Below are positions 28,176-37,158 of a stretch of 64,000 nucleotides of DNA, piece by piece. The notes under the pieces are model-generated. The model had not been told where the DNA came from and ran no database searches. It was given only the letters and a program-made list of their open reading frames with translations. The translations under genes were made by a program, and so were the position numbers. This stretch comes from Hallella colorans. Its GTDB lineage: Bacteria > Bacteroidota > Bacteroidia > Bacteroidales > Bacteroidaceae. Positions within the stretch are counted from its first letter, which is position 1. Each line of letters starts with the position of its first letter. The stretch covers positions 5,647 through 69,646 of the forward strand of contig NZ_QENY01000014.1 in the NCBI RefSeq assembly GCF_003096815.1. Direction: 5' to 3'.

Positions 28176-28724
28176 TTATTTGTTTTTGCACTTGCCACAT
28201 TTGCTGTCTTCTTTTTGCTTGCAACGCTGTTTGTCATTGCACCCTTCCTTGTGGCATGTTTTGCCAGTTATCTTGGGTGCGTTGCCCTGCTGCTTGAAAA
28301 TCACTTGTGCCGGTGGCAGGCATGTCTTGTCATTGCAGCTGCCATAATTGAGGTTGGCCTCAATGCTATAGGTAGGCTTGGTAAAGCGTATCACCTGTAC
28401 AAATTTAACCTCATTCTCAAAATAGCGTACTTGCATCTCAAACATGTTGTCAAATTTGTCAATCTCATGGCCCACGGCCTTAAGTTTGCCCACTAATTCC
28501 ACACCGTCCAACTTGGTGGCTTTAAAAGATGCCGACACCGGTCCTCCCTCCTTCAGATCGGTGGAGTAGACGTGCCAGCCGGGCGCAATGGAGCCTTTAA
28601 AGACGATGGCGGTCTTGCCGCATGGGGTGGTGACGATTTCAGAAGTAAACTTGATAGCGTCGTTCTGGGCCATGACGATGGTGGCCGATACAAGCGTCAG
28701 TATGGTTAAAAACAGTTTTTTCAT
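28176..28724 (-). CDS. Secreted DsbD N-terminal-domain protein with Cys-rich tail
   Basis: 182 residues, paralogous to DsbD residues ~1-150: signal peptide MKKLFLTILTLVSATIVMAQ, then KGSIAPGWHVYSTDLKEGGP and NYGSCNDKTCLPPAQV, which keep both cysteines of the DsbD alpha domain. The membrane and thioredoxin domains are absent. Instead a basic tail carries five cysteines (TCHKEGC, RC, KCGKC). It could accept electrons from DsbD and pass them on, or bind metal through the tail. It lies 223 bp upstream of dsbD with the same direction; that gap holds nothing I recognise. Confidence 0.85.
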   Translation of the reverse strand: MKKLFLTILTLVSATIVMAQNDAIKFTSEIVTTPCGKTAIVFKGSIAPGWHVYSTDLKEGGPVSASFKATKLDGVELVGKLKAVGHEIDKFDNMFEMQVRYFENEVKFVQVIRFTKPTYSIEANLNYGSCNDKTCLPPAQVIFKQQGNAPKITGKTCHKEGCNDKQRCKQKEDSKCGKCKNK

Positions 28725-28830
28725 GATTAATCTGATTTGTCCAATGTAGTCTGTAATTTAGTGCTCTTGTTTGTAATTGAGAAAAATCAAGGAGATACTC
28801 CCGTTTGCGAGGGTATCCCCTTGTTATGGC

Positions 28831-30906
28831 TTATTGCACTTGCGAGCCGGGTTTCACGCCGCGCTCTATGGTTGTCACGGCCAACGTGTCGTCATGGTCC
28901 ACGGCCGAGAGTATCATGCCTTGACTCTCCATGCCCATCATCTTGCGTGGCGCGAGATTGGCTATGAACAGCACGTCTTTGCCCTTGAGCTGTTCGGGCT
29001 GGTAAAATTTGGCTATGCCCGAGAGTATGGTGCGGTCTTGTCCGCTGCCATCATCGATTGTAAATTTGAGCAGTTTGTTGCTCTTCTTCACCTTTTCGCA
29101 GGCTTTGATGTGTCCCACCCTGATGTCCAATTGTTCCCATTGGTCAAACTCGACATTGGGCTTGACAGGCTTGGCCTTGTATTCGGCGCTGGCTTTGGCG
29201 GCCTCGTTGCTGGCTTTGGTGGCGGCTAACTTGTCTAACTGTGCCTGGATGGCGTCGTCTTCAATCTTCTCAAAGAGCAGCTGGGGCTCGTTGATGCGCT
29301 CTCCTGCCTTCAACAGCTCGATGCTGCCCAACTCTGTCCAGTCAAAACGCTCCAATCCAATCATGTCGCGCAGTTTCTTGCTGGAGAATGGCAGGAACGG
29401 CTCAAAGGCTATGGAGAGGTTGGCAACAAGTTGCAACGAGATGTAAAGAATGGTTTCCACGCGTTGGTGGTCAGTCTTCCAAACCTTCCAAGGTTCACAT
29501 TCGGTGATATATTTGTTGCCGATGCGAGCCAGGTTCATGGCTTCTTTTTGTGCCTCGCGAAACTTGAAGACATCGAGACAGTTTTCCAACTTTTCTTTCA
29601 CGTCTTTAAATTCGTCTATAGCTTGTTTGTCCACCTCTTGCAGTTCGCCGCACACGGGTACTATGCCGTCCCAATATTTCTTGGTCAGTTGGAGCGCGCG
29701 GTTTACAAAATTGCCATAGATGGCCACCAACTCAGAGTTGTTGCGCTCTTGAAAATCTTTCCACGTGAAGTTGTTGTCTTTGGTCTCAGGGGCGTTGGCC
29801 GTTAGCACATAGCGCAGCACGTCTTGTTTGCCGGGGAAGTCCTTAAGATATTCATGCAGCCATACGGCCCAGTTCTTGCTGGTCGAAATCTTGTCATTCT
29901 CCAAGTTCAGGAACTCATTGGCCGGCACGTTGTCTGGTAGGATGTAGTCGCCGTGAGCCTTGAGCATAGTGGGGAAAATGAGGCAGTGGAACACGATATT
30001 GTCCTTGCCGATGAAGTGCACCAAGCGCGTCTCAGGGTCTTGCCACCATTTCTGCCATGTGCCCCATTTTTCAGGATGGTTGTCGCACATCTCTTTGGTG
30101 TTGGATATATAGCCTATCGGCGCGTCAAACCACACGTATAGCACCTTGCCTTCGGCTCCCTTCACTGGCACGGGTATGCCCCAGTCCAAGTCGCGTGTCA
30201 TGGCGCGCGGTTGAAGGTCCAAGTCTAACCAGCTCTTGCACTGTCCATAAACATTAGGGCGCCATTCTTTATGCCCCTCAAGAATCCACTGTTTGAGCCA
30301 TTCCTGATAATTGTTCAGGGGCAGATACCAGTTTTTGGTGGCTTTCTTAATAGGTTTGGAGCCGGAGATGGTGGAGTGAGGGTTTATCAGTTCTTCGGGA
30401 CTGAGGGCGGTACCGCATTTCTCGCATTGGTCGCCGTATGCTCCCGTGTTGCCACAGTGGGGGCAGGTGCCCATGATGTAACGATCAGCTAAAAACTGGT
30501 GCGCCTCATCGTCATAGAGTTGCTCGCTCTCTTTTTCCACCAGCTTGCCATCATCGTACAATTTCTTGAAGAAATCGGAGGCAAACTTGTGATGAATGTC
30601 TGACGTGGTGCGACTGTATATGTCAAACGAGATGCCAAACTCCGCAAACGAGTCTTTTATCATCTTGTGGTACCTGTCGCACACATCTTGTGGCGTACAT
30701 CCTTCTTTCTTGGCGCGTATCGTGATGGGTACACCGTGCTCGTCACTGCCGCCGATGAATGCCACCTCTTGCTTTTTCAGCCTGAGATAGCGTGCGTAAA
30801 TGTCCGCGGGAACATATACACCGGCCAAGTGGCCGATGTGCACGCCGCCATTGGCGTAGGGCAGGGCGGCGGTGACAGTGGTGCGTTTATATTTTTTTTC
30901 TTCCAT
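28831..30906 (-). CDS. metG: Methionyl-tRNA synthetase
   Basis: 691 residues, full-length dimeric-type enzyme. HIGH signature [12 protein letters not shown] near residue 20, zinc knuckle [18 protein letters not shown] near 145-162, and KMSKS variant KISTSKNW near 340. The C-terminal EMAP/OB-fold tRNA-binding domain begins near 585 ([20 protein letters not shown]). It charges initiator and elongator tRNA-Met. The start lies just downstream of a promoter box at 30934-30941. Confidence 0.97.
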   Translation of the reverse strand: MEEKKYKRTTVTAALPYANGGVHIGHLAGVYVPADIYARYLRLKKQEVAFIGGSDEHGVPITIRAKKEGCTPQDVCDRYHKMIKDSFAEFGISFDIYSRTTSDIHHKFASDFFKKLYDDGKLVEKESEQLYDDEAHQFLADRYIMGTCPHCGNTGAYGDQCEKCGTALSPEELINPHSTISGSKPIKKATKNWYLPLNNYQEWLKQWILEGHKEWRPNVYGQCKSWLDLDLQPRAMTRDLDWGIPVPVKGAEGKVLYVWFDAPIGYISNTKEMCDNHPEKWGTWQKWWQDPETRLVHFIGKDNIVFHCLIFPTMLKAHGDYILPDNVPANEFLNLENDKISTSKNWAVWLHEYLKDFPGKQDVLRYVLTANAPETKDNNFTWKDFQERNNSELVAIYGNFVNRALQLTKKYWDGIVPVCGELQEVDKQAIDEFKDVKEKLENCLDVFKFREAQKEAMNLARIGNKYITECEPWKVWKTDHQRVETILYISLQLVANLSIAFEPFLPFSSKKLRDMIGLERFDWTELGSIELLKAGERINEPQLLFEKIEDDAIQAQLDKLAATKASNEAAKASAEYKAKPVKPNVEFDQWEQLDIRVGHIKACEKVKKSNKLLKFTIDDGSGQDRTILSGIAKFYQPEQLKGKDVLFIANLAPRKMMGMESQGMILSAVDHDDTLAVTTIERGVKPGSQVQ

Positions 30907-30933
30907 CTTTGGGGATATTTAGTATGTATGATG

Positions 30934-30941
30934 CAAATTTA
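30934..30941 (-). promoter_or_regulatory. metG promoter box
   Basis: TAAATTTG on the minus strand, about 28 bp upstream of the metG ATG. Confidence 0.5.
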
Positions 30942-30949
30942 CAAAAACT

Positions 30950-32079
30950 AATTTATAAATAGCAGCAAGGCTTTCATATTTTTACCACTTTTGCCAAATG
31001 GCAGTGCCAAGTGCAAATTTACGAAATAAGTTTGCAAAACTCTTACTTGGATGTTTTGAAGTTTAGGCATGTCCTGTAAATGGCAGCTGCAACTACATAT
31101 ATGTATTATGTTGGTTGCGTCTTGTCATCATAAGGTTTCTTGGTTTTAAACAAACAGGCAGAGCTCTGCAATTCGAACAAGTCGTATTGCATTCGGTGTG
31201 CGATGTTTTTGGTAAACAGCTTAAACGTGATCGGTCGTGTAAGTCATCGAGCCCTTTTGTTTGTTTACACATGGCCCACAAGTATAAAATCACAAATTGC
31301 GATGTTTGATTTATAGATCCTGCCTATAGCGACTTTCGGCCAATTCTGATTTCATATTCTCCTCTCGACGCCCATAGTGGTCTTTTCGCTTTTTTATAGG
31401 TTGTCAAATATGCAAGTTAGCGTGACGTATGGAGAGTGGCTGCCGGCTATATGTATATGGATTTTTTTTATGCCTTTGCTGATTGACCAATATTTTGGAT
31501 ATGTGATAGATGATGGTTGAGACAGACTGTTAGCTCAAGACATTGGCATGCGACATTCGTCAAAATGTCAACAAGTAAAAATAAAGTCATAAAAAATGAT
31601 GTTTTTGCACTCATCATTCTACAGCGATCATGATGCGTGAGAGTTGCGGTTTTAGTTCAATTTTGCAGGTTGATGGCGTGCTGACTGGCCAAATAGGCAC
31701 TAATGGGGTTGTGTTTAGGCCTTAATGGTCCGGCCATTTGATATTATACGCTCGCCGATTCGAATGCTTTCGCTGGACCATTAGTATCTAAACGTGGAGT
31801 GGTCTAAACCAGTTGATAGCATATTTTTAATGAGAAGGGATGTAAATGATTGAAATATAGCGTTTTGAAAAATACGCGTTTTTTTTGCGTATTTAGAACA
31901 AAAGTTTTTGTTTTTTGCTGTACGCAAAATCTACGCGACCTTTTGTCAAATGATTTGGTGGTAAAATATGCGCGTGGGTATGGGTTTGGCAACCATTCTT
32001 GAGGAATGTGAACGCCATGCGTTCTTGGCGCTATCATTTTACGCGCACAATAAGTGACAGGCTCCGTGAGCGTTTAGGC
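30950..32079. other. Gene-free stretch, about 1.1 kb
   Basis: No ORF here has start, length and composition of a gene. Two structures stand out: an imperfect inverted repeat with 19-nt arms at 31713-31731 and 31775-31793, and a hairpin AAATACGC/GCGTATTT around a T-run near 31868-31892. No tRNA, tmRNA or RNase P signature is seen. It may be decayed sequence or hold an unrecognised RNA. Confidence 0.5.
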
Positions 32080-32146
32080 AAAAAAAAATGGGGCTCCGCC
32101 GAGTCCCAAACGTTACTAACCTTAAATCTAATACTATGAAAAACGT
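32080..32146 (-). ncRNA. Putative small RNA with promoter and intrinsic terminator
   Basis: On the minus strand a TATCTTTG box (32151-32158) is followed about 45 nt later by a GC-rich hairpin, GGGACTC-GGCG-GAGCCCC (32090-32107), and a run of T (32080-32088). Together they would give a transcript of about 65 nt. No ORF fits inside. Antisense overlap with the start of the small ORF at 32136 is possible. No good -33 element is seen. Confidence 0.35.
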
Positions 32147-32288
32147 GCTGCAAAGATACGGCTATTTATTTGCTTCTACCATGCCAATGATGTGCAACTT
32201 GTTCTTTTTCACCTTTTTATTGACTTGTGTCAAGGTGGTGTTTAAAAAAATATTTAAAAATATTGGATATATCAATTATAATCCCTAA
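32136..32288 (+). CDS. Small 50-residue hydrophobic ORF, hypothetical
   Basis: ATG in an A-rich context, MKNVLQRYGYLFASTMPMM then a strongly hydrophobic run CNLFFFTFLLTCVKVVF and a lysine-rich tail. One membrane segment is likely. No promoter box is clear on this strand. It overlaps the head of the predicted minus-strand small RNA, so only one of the two may be real. Confidence 0.3.
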   Translation: MKNVLQRYGYLFASTMPMMCNLFFFTFLLTCVKVVFKKIFKNIGYINYNP

Positions 32289-32293
32289 CTTTG
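32263..32293 (+). promoter_or_regulatory. greA promoter
   Basis: TTG (32263-32265), 20 bp, then TAACTTTG (32286-32293): a close match to the Bacteroidetes promoter. It lies about 118 bp upstream of the greA start. Confidence 0.6.
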
Positions 32294-32325
32294 CAAATAC
32301 TATTTGATAATTAAGCTTTAGAAAA

Positions 32326-32367
32326 CAAGATTCCAACATTTGGATAGATGTTGGAGTCTTGTTTTTT
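32326..32367 (+). terminator. Intrinsic terminator in the greA leader
   Basis: Arms CAAGATTCCAACAT (32326-32339) and ATGTTGGAGTCTTG (32348-32361), 13 of 14 pairs Watson-Crick and one wobble, followed by six T. It lies between the promoter and greA, so it should stop part of the transcripts, either as an attenuator or to make a short leader RNA. Confidence 0.75.
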
Positions 32368-32410
32368 GAAGTTTATGTATAAAAAACTTAAACAATTAAT
32401 AAGAATAACT

Positions 32411-32878
32411 ATGGCATACATGTCACAAGAAGGCTATGACAAGCTCGTGGCCCAACTCCATCAATTGGAGGCGATAGAGCGCCCAAAAGCCTCTGCGGCT
32501 ATAGCTGAGGCGGCTGATAAGGGAGACTTGAGCGAAAATTCTGAGTATGACACCGCCAAAGAAGCGCAAGTGCATCTCGAAAATAAAATTAACGAACTGA
32601 AGATGACCATTGGTCAAGCCAAGATCGTGGATATGAGCAGGCTTTCTACCGATGAGGTACAGATCATGTCGAAGGTAGAAATGACCAATATGATCACCAA
32701 GAAAAAAATGACTTACACCATTGTGAGCGAGAGCGAGGCAAATCTGAAAGAGAACAAAATATCCATACATACGCCCATCGCGCAAGGCTTGCTCAACAAG
32801 AAAGTGGGCGATGTGGCCGAGATAGAGGTACCTCGCGGCATGCTGAAACTGCGTATTGACAACATTACATTGGAATAA
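32411..32878 (+). CDS. greA: Transcription elongation factor GreA
   Basis: 155 residues. The N-terminal coiled coil carries the acidic tip (AAEAADKGDLSENSEYD region, residues ~35-52) that reaches the RNA polymerase active site, and a C-terminal FKBP-like domain ends with GMLKLRIDNI. It rescues backtracked RNA polymerase by stimulating transcript cleavage. The start is 32411 (MAYMSQEGYDKL), since the residues before it lie in the leader. A HIT gene follows after 10 nt. Confidence 0.95.
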   Translation: MAYMSQEGYDKLVAQLHQLEAIERPKASAAIAEAADKGDLSENSEYDTAKEAQVHLENKINELKMTIGQAKIVDMSRLSTDEVQIMSKVEMTNMITKKKMTYTIVSESEANLKENKISIHTPIAQGLLNKKVGDVAEIEVPRGMLKLRIDNITLE

Positions 32879-32888
32879 CAGAATCGTT

Positions 32889-33290
32889 ATGGCTACTATT
32901 TTTTCTAAAATCGCTGCAGGCGATATACCGAGTTATAAATGCGCGGAAAACGAGAAATTCTATGCTTTTCTCGACATTAATCCAGTGGTGAAAGCACATA
33001 CGCTCGTTGTGCCGCGTAAGGAGGTGGATTATATCTTCGACATGAGCGATGATGACTTGGCTGCTTTCGAGGTGTTTGCCAAGCGGGTGGCGCAGGCCAT
33101 TCGCACCGCGTTTCCCTGCAGAAAAGTGGCGCAAGTGGTGTTAGGACTTGAGGTTGACCATGCTCATATACACCTCATGCCCATCAACACGGAGGGAGAC
33201 GTGGACTTTAAGAAACACGTCAAGCTATCAGATGAAGAAATGAAGGAAACGGCAGAACGTATATACGAGGCGTTTCAAAAAATAAAATGA
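32889..33290 (+). CDS. HIT-family nucleotide hydrolase
   Basis: 133 residues. The family start is IFSKIAAGDIPSYK, and the histidine triad DHAHIHLMP lies near residues 95-103. It hydrolyses nucleotide phosphoramidates or similar substrates in the cytosol. The gap of 10 nt to greA implies a shared transcript. The length is normal. Confidence 0.93.
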   Translation: MATIFSKIAAGDIPSYKCAENEKFYAFLDINPVVKAHTLVVPRKEVDYIFDMSDDDLAAFEVFAKRVAQAIRTAFPCRKVAQVVLGLEVDHAHIHLMPINTEGDVDFKKHVKLSDEEMKETAERIYEAFQKIK

Positions 33291-33300
33291 AATAGATAAT

Positions 33301-33382
33301 TTCTAAATTCACCATTCAAAATACATCAATTGTATATGCTGTCACATACCTATGTTATGTATTTTGAATGGTGAATTTAGAA
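33301..33382. repeat. Long inverted repeat between convergent genes
   Basis: Perfect 26-bp arms (33301-33326 and 33357-33382) with a 30-bp centre, filling nearly the whole gap between the HIT gene and manC. It may be a bidirectional terminator, but the arms are long and A/T-rich without clear T-tracts, so a small non-autonomous mobile element is possible. Confidence 0.8.
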
Positions 33383-33388
33383 TTTCCA

Positions 33389-34477
33389 TCACACAAATTT
33401 GTCGCCATTTTTGAGCCTTACCTCATTGACATATTTTCGGATGAGGTCTGACGAGTCTTCCTTGGGACAGATTAGCAGCACATTGTCTTTCTCGGCCACG
33501 ATAAAACCTTCAAGGCCATTGATAACACCAAGCGTGCCTTTGGGCAGCTTGATGACATTGTCACGACAGTTTTCCATCAGCGTGTCTGAGTGTATCACCA
33601 CGTTTTCTTCACTGTCTTTGGGCATGGCCTCGTATATGCCGTGCCACGTGCCTATGTCGGCCCAGCCAAAACCACACTTCATCACGCACACGCCATCGGC
33701 CCCCTCAAGCAATCCTGACTCTACTGACAGGTTGGGGTACGACGGGAAATGTTCTTGTATATAAGCTTCTTCTTGCTCTGGAGTGGCGTAGTAGTTAGTA
33801 TCGTCAAGATGTTTAAGCACAGCGGGAAACATGCGTGTGAAACGCTCGCGCAGGTTTTTCACATTGGAAAGAAACAAGCCGGTGTTCCAATAAAACTCTC
33901 CACTCTCCATGAATGTTCGCGCAAACTCTCGGTTAGGTTTCTCGGTGAAAGTCTTGACCATATACACATTGCCTTCCAAGCGGTTGGCTATCTGAATGTA
34001 ACCGTAACCCGGCTCGGGACGAGTGGGTTTGACGCCCATGGTGAGTAGCATGTTGTGATGACTCACAAAGTGCAGCCCCTCGAGCATATTCTGCTTGAAC
34101 GCCTCCTCGTTCATGATGAGCTGGTCTGACGGTACGGCAACAAACGCGGCATGAGGATTGAGGTGCATGAATCGATGGGCAGCCCAAGCAATGCTTGGGG
34201 CGGTGTTGCGATGGATAGGCTCGGGCATGATATGCGTGCGCGGAAGGTTGGGAAGTTGCTGCATTACCAAGTCTACATAATTAACGTTTGTATTGACAAA
34301 AATGTGCTCGGGTGCCACAACCTTGGACATGCGATCATAGGTTTGTTGCAGAAGCGTGCGCCCACTTCCAAAGAAGTCTATGAACTGCTTGGGATATTTC
34401 TCCCTGCTGAAAGGCCATAGGCGTCGTCCTTTGCCTCCTGCCATTATCAAACAATAAAAACTCTCGGTGTTTGTCAT
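33389..34477 (-). CDS. manC: Mannose-1-phosphate guanylyltransferase
   Basis: 362 residues. The pyrophosphorylase signature is LIMAGGKGRRLWPFSREKYPKQF at residues ~10-32, then VPSDQLI near 118 and FTEKP near 170. It makes GDP-mannose from GTP and mannose-1-phosphate for glycans and GDP-fucose. The C-terminal phosphomannose isomerase domain of longer ManC proteins is missing, as in many Bacteroidales. It converges with the HIT gene. Confidence 0.93.
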   Translation of the reverse strand: MTNTESFYCLIMAGGKGRRLWPFSREKYPKQFIDFFGSGRTLLQQTYDRMSKVVAPEHIFVNTNVNYVDLVMQQLPNLPRTHIMPEPIHRNTAPSIAWAAHRFMHLNPHAAFVAVPSDQLIMNEEAFKQNMLEGLHFVSHHNMLLTMGVKPTRPEPGYGYIQIANRLEGNVYMVKTFTEKPNREFARTFMESGEFYWNTGLFLSNVKNLRERFTRMFPAVLKHLDDTNYYATPEQEEAYIQEHFPSYPNLSVESGLLEGADGVCVMKCGFGWADIGTWHGIYEAMPKDSEENVVIHSDTLMENCRDNVIKLPKGTLGVINGLEGFIVAEKDNVLLICPKEDSSDLIRKYVNEVRLKNGDKFV

Positions 34478-34618
34478 GTTGTATCAATAAAGGTTTAAAC
34501 TGACAATAAAATTACGATTATTCGATGATTTCACAAACTATTTTGGTATCTTTTTCTCTTATTTATGAAATATCCAAGTTTTTTTTTCTTTTTACTTCCC
34601 TACCTTTGTTCTTTTTGC

Positions 34619-34626
34619 TAACTTTG
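34619..34626 (+). promoter_or_regulatory. Promoter box upstream of pyridoxamine kinase
   Basis: TAACTTTG, 20 bp before the ATG; a second box TACCTTTG is at 34602-34609. Confidence 0.5.
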
Positions 34627-34645
34627 CAGCTGATTTCATAAGGTA

Positions 34646-35464
34646 ATGAGCAAGAAACAGGTACTTCTGATAAATGATATAGCTGGATATGGCAAAGTGG
34701 CCACAGCGGCTATGCTGCCCATTCTTTCGTATATGGGCCACCCCACATACAACCTTCCCACGGCTTTGGTATCCAACACGTTGGACTACGGAAAATTCAA
34801 TATTCTCGACACCACGGATTACATGGAGGGAGTTTTTCCGGTTTGGAAAGAGCTGGGCTTCAGGTTTGATGCTATTGCCACTGGCTTTATAGCGAGCACC
34901 CGTCAGGCTAAAATCGTCTCCACTTTTTGTAGAGAGCAGGCTGCCAATGGCACCATCATCTATGTGGACCCTATAATGGGCGATGAAGGAAAATTGTATA
35001 ATGGGGTCACCAAGGAAGCCATCCACAGCATGCGTGAAATGATAGGCGTGGCCGACTTGATATTCCCCAATTATACCGAGGCGTGCTATCTCACAAGCAC
35101 AACTTACTGTGCTGATGGTGTGAATGAGACGGAATCCAAACGTCTGCTCGACGCCCTGCATGATATGTGCGGCAAGTCTGTACTGATAACATCTATACCT
35201 GTGGATGGGCATCCGAGCGTGGTGGGATATAATCATCTTGATAATGGATATTTCATGTTGCGTTACACGGAGATCCCTGTGCACTTTCCCGGTACGGGAG
35301 ATATCTTCTCGGCTGTCTTGATAGGGCACCTACTCGAGGGCGACTCGCTGCGTGAAGCCACGCAGGTGGCCATGAACGCCGTGTTCAACCTCATCGATGC
35401 CAACAAGGAAAACGCTGACAAAAATCGCGGAATACCACTCGAGAACTTTCTGAACACTATATAA
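34646..35464 (+). CDS. Pyridoxamine / pyridoxal kinase
   Basis: 272-residue ribokinase-fold enzyme of the PdxY/PdxK type. VLLINDIAGYGKVATAA is at the N-terminus, VDPIMGDEGKLY near residue 110, and the catalytic GTGD in HFPGTGDIFSAVLIGHLL near 215-232. It phosphorylates B6 vitamers in the salvage route to pyridoxal phosphate. It is followed after 23 nt by a transporter gene. Confidence 0.92.
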   Translation: MSKKQVLLINDIAGYGKVATAAMLPILSYMGHPTYNLPTALVSNTLDYGKFNILDTTDYMEGVFPVWKELGFRFDAIATGFIASTRQAKIVSTFCREQAANGTIIYVDPIMGDEGKLYNGVTKEAIHSMREMIGVADLIFPNYTEACYLTSTTYCADGVNETESKRLLDALHDMCGKSVLITSIPVDGHPSVVGYNHLDNGYFMLRYTEIPVHFPGTGDIFSAVLIGHLLEGDSLREATQVAMNAVFNLIDANKENADKNRGIPLENFLNTI

Positions 35465-35487
35465 TTTTCAGTTTGCACCCTTACATT

Positions 35488-37149
35488 ATGGATTGGGTTA
35501 CATCTCTTTTTAGCACCCACTCGTCTGTACAGACGGTCATTGTGATATCACTGATTATCGCTTTGGGGCTGGCTTTGGGCCGAATTAAGGTGATGGGCAT
35601 ATCGCTTGGTATAGCCTTTGTGTTTTTTATAGGTATTTTAGCAGGTCACATCGGATTGACAGTGAACCTCGAAACACTCGATTTTATTGAGACGTTTGGG
35701 CTTGCCATGTTTGTGTATTGTTTGGGATTGCAGGTCGGTCCAAACTTTATTGGCTCGCTTCGGCATGAGGGCATGGAGCTTAATATGTGGAGCATGCTGG
35801 TCATTTTCGTGGGTACGGCGTTTGCCATGCTGCTTGTTCCACTCACTCATGTGAGTGTACCCAATATGATAGGATTGCTCTGTGGTGCCACCACCAATAC
35901 CCCGGCGCTGGGTGCCGCGACGCAAGCCTTGGAACATATAGGCATTTCAAGTGGTAGCGCTGCGTTGGCCACGGCTGTCACTTATCCCCTCGGTGTAGTG
36001 GGAGTGATATTTGCGATGGTGTTCATGCGAAAGTTTTTTGTCAAACCTCGAGACCTTGAGGTCTGCTCGCAAGATGAGGATAATCATACCCATATAGCCC
36101 AACTCACCGTTATTAATCCAGCTATTGAGGGTATGACAATACTCCAAATTGTGCAAATGTCGCGCTTGCGATTTATCATCTCACGCATATGGCGAAATGG
36201 AGAGGTGATTGTTCCTTTGGCAGACACGGTGATCAAGAAGAACGATTCGCTGCTCGTGGTCATGGAAAGAGACGATGAAAATGCGATAGTTTTGCTTTTT
36301 GGGCAGAAAGAAAAGAAAGACTGGAATGAGGATCAAATAGACTGGAATGCTATCGATTCGAAAGTGGAGAGCAGGGTTTGCGTGGTTACACGTCGTGGTC
36401 TCAATGGCAAACGGTTGGGCGAATTGCATATGCGACAGGTGTGTGGCGTTAATGTCAGCAGGGTGATACGTGGTGATATTAAATTGCTTGCCACCAACAG
36501 CCTACGTCTGCAATATGGTGATCGTGTCGCTGTGGTGGGCAAACATGATGACGTGGATAACGCGGAGCATTTCTTTGGAAACTCTGTCAAGACGCTCGAG
36601 GAACCTAACATCGGTAGTATATTCATAGGTATCATTCTCGGTTTGGCCATCGGAACCATTCCTATTGCTGTCCCGGGCATGAGTATGCCCATCCGTTTGG
36701 GTATAGCAGGAGGTCCGATTATCATGGGCATCATTGTTGGTGCGCTGGGGCCTCGCATGCATTTCATATCTTACACCACGCGCTCGGCGAGCTTGATGCT
36801 GCGCAAACTCGGGTTGTCATTATATCTTGCTTGTCTTGGGCTTGACGCTGGCAAGGACTTTCTCGAGACAGTGGTCAGACCAGAAGGAATGCTTTGGGTA
36901 GGGCTTGGTTTCCTCATTACGGTGGTGCCAATAATTGTTGTAGGCCTCATCATCTTGAAGACTAAGAAGCTCGATTTTGGTAGCATTTGTGGCATTTTGT
37001 GTGGTAGTATGGCCAATCCTATGGCGCTAAGCTATGCCAATGACAGCATTGAGGGCGACACACCGAGTATATCTTACGCTACGGTGTACCCTTTGGGCAT
37101 GTTTGTCCGTGTAGTCGTGGCGCAAATTTTAGTCACTTTTTTTGTTTGA
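35488..37149 (+). CDS. AspT/YidE-like transporter with two TrkA-C domains
   Basis: 553 residues from ATG 35488. Five or so membrane segments, two RCK_C/TrkA-C regulatory domains (about residues 200-275 and 285-370), then a second membrane half starting with GSIFIGIILGLAIG. The repeated halves carry GATTNTPALGAATQALEH and GSMANPMALSYAND, typical of the aspartate-alanine exchanger family. The substrate is unknown. The upstream TTG start at 35473 is less likely. It converges with the pseudouridine synthase, 9 nt between stops. Confidence 0.87.
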   Translation: MDWVTSLFSTHSSVQTVIVISLIIALGLALGRIKVMGISLGIAFVFFIGILAGHIGLTVNLETLDFIETFGLAMFVYCLGLQVGPNFIGSLRHEGMELNMWSMLVIFVGTAFAMLLVPLTHVSVPNMIGLLCGATTNTPALGAATQALEHIGISSGSAALATAVTYPLGVVGVIFAMVFMRKFFVKPRDLEVCSQDEDNHTHIAQLTVINPAIEGMTILQIVQMSRLRFIISRIWRNGEVIVPLADTVIKKNDSLLVVMERDDENAIVLLFGQKEKKDWNEDQIDWNAIDSKVESRVCVVTRRGLNGKRLGELHMRQVCGVNVSRVIRGDIKLLATNSLRLQYGDRVAVVGKHDDVDNAEHFFGNSVKTLEEPNIGSIFIGIILGLAIGTIPIAVPGMSMPIRLGIAGGPIIMGIIVGALGPRMHFISYTTRSASLMLRKLGLSLYLACLGLDAGKDFLETVVRPEGMLWVGLGFLITVVPIIVVGLIILKTKKLDFGSICGILCGSMANPMALSYANDSIEGDTPSISYATVYPLGMFVRVVVAQILVTFFV

Positions 37150-37158
37150 TTTTCTGGT

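Noticed and set aside
31093-31309. Short ORFs on both strands in the metG-greA gap
   Set aside because: Opposed to each other, no promoter box or A-rich start context, no recognisable family.
31740-31790. Possible tRNA around GATTCGAATGC
   Set aside because: No acceptor stem or anticodon arm can be folded around the T-loop-like sequence.
34592-35329. Long 245-codon minus-strand ORF
   Set aside because: Lies entirely opposite the clear pyridoxamine kinase gene.
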